64,000 nt of DNA from Antedon mediterranea. Lineage: Eukaryota; Echinodermata; Crinoidea; Comatulida; Antedonidae. The stretch is from the NCBI RefSeq assembly GCF_964355755.1, contig NC_092677.1:26568101-26632100 (forward strand). Reading direction: 5' to 3'. The position numbers and the translations under genes are program-made. Positions 27,801 to 33,488 of the stretch are shown in pieces. Position 1 is the stretch's first letter. Every line of letters starts with the position of its first letter. The notes under the pieces were generated by a model that saw only the letters and a list, made by a program, of their open reading frames with translations, was not told where the DNA came from and did no database searches.

Positions 27801-28815
27801 CAAGGCAGCGTACAGAACTGGAGCGAGAGCGGGCTGGACGTAATAGCCTACACTTACAACTTGAAAGCAAGGAGCAAACATTAGCTAGCCTCAAAGCACA
27901 GGTAGAGAGATAATAATGTATATGTAGATGTGATTGAGAAAGTTTGTTTAATATGCTTGATTGGTGAATTCAATTTCTTAGTGTAATGTTGTATCTGATT
28001 GAATAAATACCATTACACAGCAGAAGATATATAATATCAATGTGATAACAGACAGCATTATATACTAGTGAAATACTAAGTATTCACTTACATAGTAGAA
28101 TTTTATGCATCATTAGGCTTTTTCTACACTATCAAATTAGTTTGATGTGTCCAAATATGTTAGTGATATGAAATCATCATGTCCATTTTTTTCTAGCTTG
28201 ATGCAATGAAATACCAACTAAAAGAGGCTAGTTATCGTCAGAATGGGGAAAGCCAGCTTGACTCGTCCATCCTGCCAGACTCGGCGTATGCGTCGGCTTT
28301 AGAACGAGGCTTACAGAAGTCCGCTAGCAAGGAAAGGGTAGGTCAGTGCATGCCTCTGTTGTTTTTGTTTTACCGTTAAAAAAACTTCACTTTATGCGCT
28401 GTACACTTCATGCACTCAAACCTCTTTTAAGGAGCCAACTTAGTACTAGATCACTAGTACAATTTACCAAGTTTTATTTTATATTTTTAACCACTGTTGC
28501 ACTACAATTTTCATCATAATAAACGGCACCTTATGTTAAGCACCTTATTTATTAACTCAATCACAAGATATAATTATTTGAACAAAACTTTATATTTTTT
28601 ACCAGACCGACCTTAATTGGAGCATGACAACCGATGAAATAGCCTTAGCTGATCCCGACCGCTTTGCTAAGGCCTACTGGATACAGCGTGTTGGTGAGTT
28701 GTCAGTTCAACTTCAGCAAAGCAGCGAGTATTGGTGTGGGAAGGTGCGTGAGCTGTCAGCGCACATTGAACGCACGTCCCAGACACCGTCACCAAAGAGG
28801 ATTACCAACGATTGA
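921..28815 (+). CDS. Giant coiled-coil protein gene, 41 exons (whole gene span)
   Basis: I joined 41 GT-AG exons in one continuous frame, giving about 2151 residues and a TGA at 28813-28815. The product is almost all Glu/Lys/Gln-rich alpha-helix with heptads and has no visible membrane segment or enzyme domain. Exons 1-35 are all phase 0; exons 36-39 are joined in phase 2; 40-41 are phase 0 again. Eighteen exons encode exactly 28, 56, 84 or 112 residues, and most begin with V, I or L, so introns cut just before a heptad 'a' position. The last exon is less repetitive and contains the Trp-rich stretch AYWIQRVGELSVQLQQ. Exon 1 begins with ATG right after an acceptor, so either this is the start after a 5'-UTR intron or the gene extends upstream. 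Architecture suggests a centrosomal, ciliary or sperm-tail rod (PMFBP1-type proteins are one possibility), but I do not recognise the family with confidence. Confidence 0.9.
1254..1566. mobile_element. MITE-B copy 2
   Basis: Starts TTAAAGATGTATTGTCTCCC and ends GGACAATACATCTTTAA; TA flanks both ends. Internal TTATGTGACATTAAAATGG is shared with copy 1. In intron 1. Confidence 0.75.
1915..2060. mobile_element. MITE-B fragment (decayed)
   Basis: AACTATTATGTAACGTTAAA followed by TTTTTGAGGAATACAAAATA resembles the right half of MITE-B; the left end is missing. Low-identity match. Confidence 0.4.
2300..2390. repeat. 37-bp tandem repeat, about 2.5 copies
   Basis: Unit GCTATAATGTCCATTCAC-ACTATACATAAATGTTCAT repeats with single-base changes. 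In intron 2. Confidence 0.8.
2396..2480. mobile_element. Pogo-like MITE-C right-half fragment
   Basis: GAGTTTCTGGTTTTTAGGG and GAGGTATTGGGCGATTTGAC-TGTAG parallel the right half of the complete copy at 25580-25770. Confidence 0.45.
2886..3060. mobile_element. MITE-A copy, intron 3
   Basis: Begins CCTCTGTCTACACTATCAAA and ends AGTATAGACAGAGC. The internal 21-bp unit (ACCATATTTGAGCATATC) is present about three times, an early stage of tandem expansion. Confidence 0.8.
4291..4438. mobile_element. MITE-A copy with clean TA flanks, intron 5
   Basis: TA-AAGCTCTGTCTACACTAT at the left and ATAGTGTAGACAGAGCTT-TA at the right: complete termini and TA target duplication. A good reference copy for the family, about 145 bp and nearly palindromic along its whole length. 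Confidence 0.9.
4851..4985. mobile_element. MITE-A copy, inverted, right end truncated
   Basis: Second copy in the same intron, in the other orientation (AACTATTTTGACAAAAAA first). The right terminus stops at TTTTTGATAGTGTAA, lacking the final GACAGAGCTT. Ends about 50 bp before exon 6. Confidence 0.8.
5205..5346. mobile_element. MITE-A copy, intron 6
   Basis: Complete: TTAAGCTCTGTCTGCACTAT to TAGTGTAGACAGAGCTTG; one substitution in the left terminus. Confidence 0.88.
5660..5735 (-). mobile_element. tRNA-derived SINE head or tRNA-like fragment
   Basis: On the - strand TCCTGTGGTCTAATGGTAGT gives an A-box and CTTGGTTCAAGTC a B-box, with about 30 bp between. No full cloverleaf with a paired acceptor stem is evident, so a SINE head is more likely than a tRNA gene. 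Confidence 0.5.
5746..5874. mobile_element. MITE-A copy, intron 7
   Basis: TA-AAGCTCTGTCTACACTAC to GTGTAGACAGAGCTT-TA, with an internal deletion after ATTTAAG. Confidence 0.88.
6113..6279. mobile_element. MITE-A copy, intron 8
   Basis: Complete termini (TTAAGCTCTGTCTACACT ... GTGTAGACAGAGCTTTA) with one extra internal ATATCACCATC unit. Confidence 0.88.
6471..6603. mobile_element. MITE-A copy, decayed, intron 9
   Basis: AGGCTCTTTCTACACTATTG at the left; the right terminus is lost after GGGCACATCACATTTTTTTT, about 30 bp before exon 10. Confidence 0.7.
6921..7053. mobile_element. MITE-A copy, intron 10 (first)
   Basis: TA-AAGCTCTGTTTACACTAT to AATGATGAAGACAGAGCTT-TA; centre partly replaced by TATATATA. 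Confidence 0.8.
7228..7308. mobile_element. GTTACTGCAGTAAC-type repeat
   Basis: CTACTGCAGTAACTGTATTT, TTACTGCAGTAATGTG and GCAATAACTGCAATTT. Aligns with the reverse complement of 55455-55565. Confidence 0.55.
7618..7775. mobile_element. MITE-A copy, intron 10 (second)
   Basis: AAAGTTCTGTGTACACTATC to AGTGTAGACAGAGATTT, with substitutions in both termini; two copies of the internal CATATTT-GGGCA unit. Confidence 0.82.
8112..8165. mobile_element. Pogo-like MITE-C left-end fragment
   Basis: ACAGCCGACTCTCTCAATCC followed by GGAACTCTTTAAACAACC resembles the left terminus of the MITE-C copies at 25579 and 47459. Confidence 0.4.
8413..8968. repeat. 42-bp tandem repeat, about 13 copies, intron 10
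   Basis: Unit GAAAACATAATACATGCC-ATAATGTGTATTGTATG-TTGAAAT. Units differ almost only at one base (AATGTG versus AAAGTG; AAAGTG in units 1, 7 and 11 by my count). 42 nt is a multiple of three, so the array is open on the - strand with a 14-residue period; the two ORFs of 177 and 199 codons are not genes. Confidence 0.95.
9110..9347. mobile_element. MITE-A copy with 21-bp internal expansion, intron 10 (third)
   Basis: Left terminus truncated (CACTATCAATCTAGTTTG); right terminus GATAGTGTAGGCAGAGCTTT. The unit AAATATGGTAGTGATGTGCC is present about seven times in tandem between them. Confidence 0.9.
9777..13492 (+). CDS. Coiled-coil gene, exons 11-20
   Basis: Exons: 9777-9923, 10016-10078, 10381-10539, 10944-11090, 11227-11481, 11896-12030, 12140-12223, 12667-12750, 13027-13110, 13397-13492, all phase 0. 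Exons 11 and 14 are 147 nt (seven heptads), exon 12 is 63 nt, and exons 17-19 are each exactly 84 nt. Exon 19 begins IGERDSLLQKLDNEN, close to the 28-residue consensus (hydrophobic, then R-D at positions 4-5, Leu near 11). Exons 13, 15, 16 and 20 (53, 85, 45 and 32 codons) do not fit the quantum. The 2.9-kb intron before exon 11 is the longest in the first half and is full of repeats. Confidence 0.88.
10676..10812 (+). mobile_element. SINE tail fragment
   Basis: CCGGTTAGATCAAGACACAA, TTTGCGCTGATTACTAGC and CGGGGTAATAATGTGAAGC match the inverted tail of the SINE at 65-412. In the intron before exon 14. Confidence 0.65.
11103..11166. mobile_element. MITE-A deletion derivative, intron 14
   Basis: CAGCTCTGTCTACACTATCA starts 13 bp after the splice donor of exon 14; after TGTGATGTGCCCA the copy jumps to TTTTTTTGTCACATA and ends. 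Confidence 0.75.
11527..11660. mobile_element. MITE-A copy, intron 15 (first of two adjoining)
   Basis: TAAGCTTTGTCTACACTAAC to AATGTAGATAAAGCTT. Shares its right AAGCTT with the next copy. Confidence 0.8.
11655..11801. mobile_element. MITE-A copy, intron 15 (second, inverted)
   Basis: AAGCTTGTCTAGACTATCAA to ATAGTGTAGACAGAGGTTTA. Opposite internal orientation to the preceding copy; the two abut, suggesting insertion at the edge of the first element. Confidence 0.82.
12251..12421. mobile_element. Possible short element with GTTACTGCAGTAAC ends
   Basis: The 14-bp palindrome GTTACTGCAGTAAC occurs near both ends of a roughly 170-bp stretch in intron 17; the same palindrome marks repeats at 7.2 and 55.5 kb. 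Confidence 0.45.
12483..12561. mobile_element. MITE-A minimal derivative, intron 17
   Basis: Both termini intact (AAGCTCTGTCTACACTATCA ... AGTGTAAACAGAGCTTTA) but only about 78 bp long; most of the centre is deleted. Confidence 0.85.
12800..12950. mobile_element. Pogo/Tigger-like MITE fragment
   Basis: AATGGAACCTCTCC, GGACACCTCTATTCAGAGGA and CACCTCTAC are of the GGACAC type seen at 33.3 and 51.6 kb. Boundaries unclear. Confidence 0.4.
13253..13325. repeat. 16-bp tandem repeat, 4-5 copies
   Basis: Unit ATAATTATCATTATTA repeated almost perfectly in the intron before exon 20. Confidence 0.9.
13493..15214. other. Long intron 20
   Basis: Unique A+T-rich sequence with near-repeated lines around 14520-14680 (ATTCTCTGTGATG ... 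ATGAAATATA motifs, about three degenerate copies). The only coding candidate is the 72-nt segment at 14247. Confidence 0.5.
14247..14318 (+). other. Possible extra (cassette) exon of the coiled-coil gene
   Basis: A 72-nt phase 0-0 open segment between an acceptor (TTGAAATTCAG) and a donor (CCT|GTAAAT) lies in the long intron between exons 20 and 21. It would encode 24 residues, starting KNKVLLKLAKQLNT, compatible with a helical rod. It ends in Pro and is not a 7-residue multiple, so it may be a decoy. It would keep the frame if included. Confidence 0.3.
15215..19085 (+). CDS. Coiled-coil gene, exons 21-28
   Basis: Exons: 15215-15298, 15474-15725, 16365-16469, 16731-17036, 17467-17709, 17956-18186, 18318-18401, 18843-19085, all phase 0. 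Exon 21 (ISHRDDSIAQLREEL...) is the best single example of the 28-residue unit. Exon 22 is three units (84 codons), the last starting VSQRDQVILKLSTEL. Exon 26 is 77 codons (11 heptads) and exon 23 is 35 (five heptads). Exons 25 and 28 are both 243 nt. The last 13 bases of exon 25 and its donor match the edge of a dispersed repeat also found at 44.1 kb (see findings). Confidence 0.88.
15749..15893. mobile_element. MITE-A copy, intron 22
   Basis: GTCTGTCTGCCCTATCAAAC to GATAGTGTATACAGAGCTTT. Directly followed by the 21-bp satellite made of its own centre. Confidence 0.85.
15899..16300. repeat. 21-bp satellite derived from MITE-A, about 19 copies
   Basis: Unit ATCACTACCATATTTGTGCA-C, the internal MITE-A motif, in near-perfect tandem; a few units keep GGGCAC instead of GTGCAC. 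No stops in several frames on both strands, so it generates long spurious ORFs, one fused to exon 22. It ends in TAGTATAGTGTATGAACA, a possible remnant of a right terminus. Confidence 0.95.
16541..16703. mobile_element. MITE-A copy, inverted, intron 23
   Basis: AAGCTCTGTCTACACTATCA to GATAGTGTAAACAGAGCTTA, complete; ends 28 bp before exon 24. Confidence 0.88.
17095..17222. mobile_element. MITE-A copy, intron 24
   Basis: TA-AAGCTCTGACTACACTAT at the left; the right side jumps from GGGCACA to GACAGAGCTTTT, so the right inverted repeat is mostly deleted. Confidence 0.8.
17697..17845 (+). repeat. Dispersed repeat overlapping an exon end (copy A)
   Basis: Homologous to 44084-44250. Its first 13 bases are the last 13 bases of exon 25 of the coiled-coil gene, and the next bases are that exon's GTAA donor. 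A partial MITE-A follows at about 17860. Confidence 0.75.
17860..17935. mobile_element. MITE-A right half, intron 25
   Basis: Starts inside the element at GGGCATATCACTACC and ends TAGTGCAGACAGAGCTT-TA. Follows the copy A composite repeat. Confidence 0.8.
18493..18642. mobile_element. hAT-like MITE with CAGTGGCGGATCC ends
   Basis: Left end CAGTGGCGGATCCAGG, right end CTTGGATCCACCCCTG (inverted). CAG-GGCGG termini are typical of non-autonomous hAT elements. The internal GCTGAGCTTAATTTGATG recurs inverted at the window end. No clear 8-bp target duplication seen. Confidence 0.6.
19171..19296. mobile_element. MITE-A copy, intron 28
   Basis: AAGCTCTGTCTACACTATCA to TAGTGTAGACAGAGCTTT; internal deletion after AACTAGTTTG. 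Ends about 28 bp before exon 29. Confidence 0.88.
19325..25575 (+). CDS. Coiled-coil gene, exons 29-35
   Basis: Exons: 19325-19492, 19791-19958, 20445-20780, 21031-21198, 21421-21672, 22198-22365, 25324-25575, all phase 0. This is the most regular part of the gene: the seven exons encode 56, 56, 112, 56, 84, 56 and 84 residues, that is 2, 2, 4, 2, 3, 2 and 3 complete 28-residue units without exception. Units show a hydrophobic first residue, an acidic or basic pair at 4-5, and Leu/Ile at 8, 11 and 15. Donors include the weaker GTTTGT (exon 31) and GTTAGT (exons 32 and 34). The 3-kb intron before exon 35 holds a complex repeat block. Confidence 0.9.
19964..20103. mobile_element. MITE-A copy, intron 30
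   Basis: Begins 5-8 bp after the donor of exon 30 (GAG|GTATATTAAGCTCTG), so the element supplies nearly all donor-proximal intron sequence. Right end AATGTAGACAAAGCTTTA. Confidence 0.88.
20926..21003. mobile_element. MITE-A left half, intron 31
   Basis: AAGCTCTGTCTACACTATCA to GGACATGATGATGTCATC, then unique sequence and exon 32 only 28 bp later. Confidence 0.82.
22420..22600 (+). mobile_element. SINE fragment
   Basis: B-box-like GGGTTCAAGTCC, then CACTCCCAAAGACTTTTAAT and AAGACTTTGTTTATGTAGAG. The tail is nearly identical at 58061-58190. Confidence 0.55.
22873..23178. repeat. Direct repeat, copy 1 (306 bp)
   Basis: From GCGAGGAGGCTTCGCA to GAGAATAAACTTGCAATA. The start can form small hairpins (ATGCGA/TCGCAT; AGGAGG/CCTCCT). 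Confidence 0.85.
23635..24008. repeat. Direct repeat, copy 2 (374 bp)
   Basis: Almost identical to copy 1 except for a 68-bp internal tandem duplication (23706-23773 repeated at 23774-23841), which exactly accounts for the length difference. Confidence 0.85.
25577..25770. mobile_element. Pogo/Tigger-like MITE-C, complete
   Basis: TA-CAGTCAACTCTCCCAATA at the left, TATTGGGAGAGTCGACTG-TA at the right, about 190 bp. CAGT termini flanked by TA are the hallmark of pogo-type elements. Begins 2 bp after the donor of exon 35. Confidence 0.75.
25870..25997. mobile_element. Pogo-like MITE-C, partial
   Basis: ATTCGGAATGTGTTCTTAAT to CAGTATTGGGAGAGTCGAG; right-hand two thirds of the element, close in sequence to the complete copy just upstream. 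Confidence 0.65.
26035..26190 (+). mobile_element. SINE fragment
   Basis: GGTCCTGGGTTCCAATCC holds a B-box; AAGACTTTGTTTATGTACG and GAATGATAGTGAATGAATTC match the tail at 22420-22600. Confidence 0.5.
26317..28815 (+). CDS. Coiled-coil gene, exons 36-41 (C-terminal part)
   Basis: Exons: 26317-26489, 26944-27018, 27171-27335, 27673-27901, 28197-28337, 28606-28815. Exons 36-39 (173, 75, 165, 229 nt) are linked by phase-2 introns, unlike every upstream intron, and their lengths ignore the 28-codon rule. This suggests that the C-terminal module has a different origin from the repeated rod. Exon 40 is Ser-rich and probably less helical. Exon 41 encodes 69 residues with Trp residues and ends in a short tail, RTSQTPSPKRITND, followed by TGA. 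This is likely the most conserved, family-diagnostic part and the best query for naming the gene. Confidence 0.88.
26600..26905. mobile_element. MITE-B copy 3
   Basis: TTAAAGATGTTTTGTCCCCC at the left, GGACAATATGTCTTTAA at the right, internal TTATGTGACATTAAAACGG. In the intron between exons 36 and 37. Confidence 0.75.
27346..27529. mobile_element. MITE-A copy with partial internal duplication, intron 38
   Basis: AAGCTCTGTCTACACTATCG to ATAGTGTGGACAGAGCTTA. The segment TGATGTCATATCACTACCAT is present twice. Begins 10 bp after the donor of exon 38. Confidence 0.88.
28115..28190. mobile_element. MITE-A remnant at an acceptor, intron 39
   Basis: GGCTTTTTCTACACTATCAA, then AAATATGTTAGTGATATGAA and ATCATCATGTCCAT, followed immediately by TTTTTTCTAG, the acceptor of exon 40. 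The branch-point region therefore lies in element sequence. Confidence 0.7.
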
Positions 28816-29154
28816 ACTAATATTTATAATTTAGATGCCTTGTTGGTTGGATATAATAATAATAATATTTATTCAGCAATTGCATAATTTGCCAGGTTCA
28901 AGTACAATATGCATGACCCCAGACGAACTACTTTTACTCCATTGATGCATCATACAGAAATATGGGCAGCTACCAGGGCAAATAATAACACTGTGTGATA
29001 CCACATGTATTGCTATTTTTGGCAGTTGAGGAGTTCCATATGCCAAGCTAATAAAAACCAAAATTGGTATAACTTTCATAATGGAATATTATGTACATTT
29101 GTGAAAACTGTATATACATTTTATAGATTTTAATATTTGCAGTACATGTTTGTT

Positions 29155-29160
29155 AATAAA
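29155..29160 (+). terminator. Polyadenylation signal of the coiled-coil gene
   Basis: AATAAA about 340 bp after the stop codon, with a second AATAAA about 20 bp further on. The intervening 3'-UTR is A+T-rich with no other ORF. Confidence 0.55.
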
Positions 29161-30259
29161 GTTTAACTGCAAAACAATAAAATGTTCTTGTACTTAAAAT
29201 TTAAATAGAACAGAATTGTCCACCAAAAAAATGCAACATTTATATTTTTAAAATATAAAATATAATTCAAATAATTGAATTATTTTATTATGCAGTAGTG
29301 AAAATAGTAATAACAGTAATGTTTCCCTTCAATATGAACTATAAGTCGTCTTGAATAAGTGCCTTTCTTAAATATATTATTTTATTCTAAATATGGAATA
29401 TTTCTTTCCAGTAAAGTGTTATGATTTGATGTACATATTTTCATTTTTTTCTTTTGTATATATTTGTAAGAATAATGAATACTTTATGAGATTAGTTGTG
29501 CTCATGTTTTGAATTTTAAGACATCTGTATGTATTTTTTTTGTATAAAATTCAAAACATTTTTTGTATAAATTATAGCGAAAATATGTGTCTATTTTTTT
29601 CCATTCACTTCATGTGATGAGCAGCTTACTGCGCGTACAGACTTACTTCCGTTACGCGCGTGCTGAGGCTACCCTGGGAATACAATTAACCAATCGTAAC
29701 TCTATTACGTGGAAGAACCCATTATTACTAGGGGAGGTTAATTATCATCGAGGTGGTGAATAAGAGCCTATTTAATATACCAAAAAGCAATGTTCGAAGT
29801 ACTTTATTAATATAAACAATTAACCAACATCAGAGATCTTTAAAAAAATAAAAATATTATATGTAACAAACTAAAAACAACTTTATAATACATATGTGCT
29901 GTTCTTTGTTTGGAATAGCCTAAATCTATTTTACCTCCATGGCCTAAATAAGGTCGTCTGTTCTGAAATCTAAGATTTGAATTTTTCTGGAGAGTTGGAA
30001 AACAGAGTGTTGCTAGTTACGCAATGTAAATAAGCGTAGCACATACATAATATTTGCTTAATTTTGGATACAAGTAAGTATAGTTTCGAACAGGGACAAT
30101 TTTGTCCATGGTTCAAATAATTAATGTATTTTATTCGTTGATTTAAATGTTAACCTGGATTGTTTGTCTCGCGGTCGTCGAAACGAAAACTTTTACACAG
30201 AACAAGTCTACCGCCCTCTTTAATCCACCAACCACAAGGCGACTTATCTAATAATTACT

Positions 30260-30273
30260 GTTACCATAGAAAC
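30260..30273 (+). promoter_or_regulatory. RFX X-box upstream of CFAP90
   Basis: GTTACCATAGAAAC fits the X-box consensus RYYRYY-N(1-3)-RRNRAC at every position with a 2-nt spacer. It lies 103 bp upstream of the CFAP90 ATG. RFX factors drive ciliary genes through this site in many animals, so site and gene function agree. Confidence 0.6.
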
Positions 30274-30375
30274 AAAAAGCCAGTGTAAGTTAGCTGCTCA
30301 TCACTCATTGCGGTGGTGGTAGGCAGTGATCGTAACTAAACTCAAATAATAAGAACTCAAGGCCTAAAAAGTAAA

Positions 30376-31553
30376 ATGGAAAAACAACGTACTAAAAAAC
30401 TAGGTGAATATCCAGGTTTGATGGATAAAGGTGAACCACTTGCGGCTAAATCGGCTTTTAGTTACGTACCAACAGTTCGCAAACAGCCTGCTGAGCGCAC
30501 CGTGTTTAACAGTACACAGGAATTGGTAAGTATTGGGACTTAATTCTTTAATCAAGCACCATAATATTAATGTAGGTTATGTAGGCTATCAGTTCAACAT
30601 TTAATTTTCATTGACCCAAAACAGCCAGTAGACCAACTGCAGATAGGCCTATCATTAGCTGTATAATTATTTATTTCATACACATCTGATAATAATTATT
30701 TATTTATCTGATCTTGTGAATAATATATTTCCTTGAATCTGATTGACTAGCACTTTTTCAACATTTTAATACATTTATGTATGTTTTACACATTTATAGT
30801 AAATGTAAAATACTAGTAGAGTTAGACCTAAACTTATGTTGATGAGAAATTTGTTTTCCTTAGGAAGGTGAACATTCAACTTTTGATCAACTGTTTAACT
30901 GGAAAGAAGGCTACAACAACAAACTTCATCGATGTGATCGGGAACATGCCAAGTTGAGAGGTTTATACGTCAACGAAGAGGTACGCAAATTAACGGATTA
31001 AAAGAGTTGCATTAACAATTACAAAAAGGTGTTTTCTGACTATGCGATTCCTATTGATCAATTCATTAAACCTGACAGGCTTCATTAAATAAAAATTGTA
31101 TAGTTATAATATTATATATTATATTATTATAATAGTAGAGCAGTAGTTTGGTGGTTAACGTGCTTGCCTTCCAATCTCAAGGTCCTGGGTTCAATCCTGA
31201 CATGGTGCCAGGGTTGTAACTCACGTCTCTTTCAACTTCACTCCCTAAGCCTCAAATGAGACTACTTAGTTTATAGGCACTATAAATTATAAAATAGTTT
31301 AACCATCCTGTAATTGGTGAGTTTGTGCTCACTGTTGGATGTGTATGAAATAACAAATTTTAAAAATAGTTGTTATTGTTTTTTTTAGGAACAGGTAAAA
31401 GATGTGCCAACATTATCATCTTCAGTTTATGGGCACAAGTTAGAACTTTTCAACGACCCACCAGGAAGAGCACATGTCAGAGTTGGACATGTTAAAACCG
31501 AGTTCTACCGAAGAAATGGCGTGAATATAGAGGGTGATATGGAAGGCATGTAA
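30376..31553 (+). CDS. CFAP90: Cilia- and flagella-associated protein 90 (C5orf49 family)
   Basis: Three exons, 30376-30525, 30864-30980 and 31389-31553 (TAA at 31551-31553), all phase 0, give 143 residues, close to the roughly 147 of the human protein as I remember it. Diagnostic segments are SAFSYVP near residue 26, LHRCDREHAKLRGL around 70-83, LSSSVYGHKLE, and HVRVGHVKTEFYRRNG near the C-terminus. From family knowledge, CFAP90 is a microtubule inner protein of axonemal doublets in motile cilia. The first ATG with open frame after the X-box was taken as start. The Met at 31542 inside the last exon is part of the natural end, ...EGDMEGM. Identification rests on remembered motif similarity, not on a search. 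Confidence 0.8.
31130..31370 (+). mobile_element. tRNA-derived SINE in CFAP90 intron 2
   Basis: A tRNA-like head with an A-box-like TTTGGTGGTTAACGTG and a B-box GGGTTCAATCC about 45 bp downstream, followed by a non-tRNA tail ending near ATGTGTATGAAATAAC. Inserted in the same orientation as the gene, in the intron only. Confidence 0.65.
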
Positions 31554-33239
31554 AATATCAGATGTAGTGCTGTTAAATTTACAACATTTCAGTGGCAAAG
31601 GAAAGAGCGTAGTTGTCAGTCACCTCAACATCAAGTTGATGCCGCCGCAACTGTTACTAAACTGCTACATCAATTTGGTTACTGACCAATTACCTTGCGC
31701 CAAAGAGAGATTAGATGAACAAACAAAAACCCAGACAGTATATGTTACAGTACTATGGTTCTGTATATTTTTAGTCAGGAGTTCTGTGTTGGTGGATTTT
31801 AACCGTCAACTCAGCATTATTTGTAATGAAAAAAAACAATTGAAAAATGGCATTTAAATTAGTACTAAAGTATGCACTGTAAAGTCTATGAACTACTAGT
31901 ATGCAGTACAGTAGGTCACACTCTCATCATTGAGATACAGAAGATTTCCATATGTCGTCATAAAACAATGAGGAATAGTCAAGTCATTATTACTATTTCT
32001 TTACTAAGTATCTTTACTAGTTTAGGTTCAGATGGCGTTTCAAAATATTAGTAAAAAGATGAATATTTTGGCACATATGGCGTTTCATACGTATAAAATC
32101 GAAATGTTAACTAACATAAAAAAAAGACACTAAATAGAGACTTGGGGCAATCTTAACAGATCAGTCTATGTAGAGTATGTCTAAATTAGTAACTTTTATT
32201 GTGAAAAGAAATGTTACAATTCTGTAAACATAGTTTTGCCATAGTTGTGCATCTGTCAAATATTACCAATATTGTTATTTATAAACAAGTTTTACATGTA
32301 ATATATAATATTTAATTAGCCAGATACAAGTAACCAATAGCATCTTCAGAAGGCTCAATAAGAAGCCCAGTGGGCCTAATTTAAAGATAAATATCATGCT
32401 AATATATAAACAAAATCCTAATAATGCCATGTTTTGATTACTGTATTGTTAATGGATTCAATCAATCACTGTACTAGAAAAAAAATTAAAAGCAGAGAGA
32501 ATAATTAAAATAACTTTTAACAATAACGTTGTGTGATATCATTTCAAGATAATATTTTTTAATATTTACAATTGTTCGATGGTTTTTGTTATTACAACAA
32601 AGTGGAGAAAAGATGTTTTTTGTTGGACCATAGAATAATTTCAAATTGAATTACACCACCTTTAAGGTCGTTCTGTACAATTACGCAGCATATCCTTGAC
32701 CCATGACCTACGACATTTGGAACAATATTTACTCGCATGTTTTAAACTTGCCAAGCATCCATTTTTAATTAAAGATATACAGTATTTACATTAAAAAACA
32801 AATCTTTGTTAGCTGAATGAATGCTTCTAGTTATATTAATACAGTACTATAACCAATAAGCCATCTCCTAGCAAAATTTAAATTATACAATTTTCATAAC
32901 TATGGTACATATGTACTGCAACCATACCAATCAACCAAGCCTGGTAAAAACAATGCAAAAATATTTTTCATATTATTTAACATTAAAAATGTACATTTTT
33001 CTCATAACTCAAAATGTGGGTTGTATATGATTGAAATCAAATTATTGTAATTAAAAAAGTTGATTCTATTCATATTTGTACAGAAAATGAAACTTTGAGA
33101 AAAATAACATTAAACTAGATTTTTAAATTTATGAAATGAAATTGTTTTTATTTAGCCAAAGCAAAAACAATTAGTGCAAATTGTGCAGAAACTTCCTCTT
33201 AGTTTAGTTAACCATCAATCAATTACAATTTTCATTTAG

Positions 33240-33440
33240 GACACCCCTATTAAGGGAAGACCCCTACTTGGGGAAGATCCCTACTCGGGGGACACCCCTA
33301 CTTGGGAATGACTTTATTCAAGGAACACCCCTATTAAGGGGAAATTTCTCTGTAAAATCAATGAAGGGCAACAATATGTTTTAACACAAGGCCAACCCTT
33401 GTTCAGGGAACACTCCTATTAAGGGGTACTTTCCTGTGAA
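33240..33440. repeat. Short-motif repeat, GGACACCCCTATTAAGGGG type
   Basis: At least five degenerate copies of a roughly 20-bp motif combining ACACCCCTA with TTAAGGG or CTTGGGG. Similar GGACACCTCTATT motifs occur at 12840-12870 and 51620-51690 and inside TA-flanked elements, so this is probably decayed pogo/Tigger-like MITE sequence. Confidence 0.5.
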
Positions 33441-33488
33441 ATGAACTACTGTATCTTGAAAGAATTTCATTTAGCTTCGATTTTGTAT

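Larger units (their letters stand above)
28816..30375. other. Intergenic region between coiled-coil gene and CFAP90
   Basis: Holds the 3'-UTR of the coiled-coil gene (to about 29.2 kb), then A+T-rich sequence with no convincing ORF. A GC-richer patch at 29620-29700 contains repeated GCGCG/CGCGC and a CCAAT-like box (TTAACCAATCG). The CFAP90 promoter occupies the right end. Confidence 0.6.

Noticed and set aside
2886-28190. MITE-A copies as introners that created the introns
   Set aside because: Element termini and TA duplications do not coincide with the splice sites, many introns have no copy or several copies, and introns keep a uniform phase linked to the 28-residue repeat.
31534-31857. 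107-codon + strand ORF downstream of CFAP90
   Set aside because: Starts inside the last CFAP90 exon in another frame and continues in the 3'-UTR; no recognisable features.
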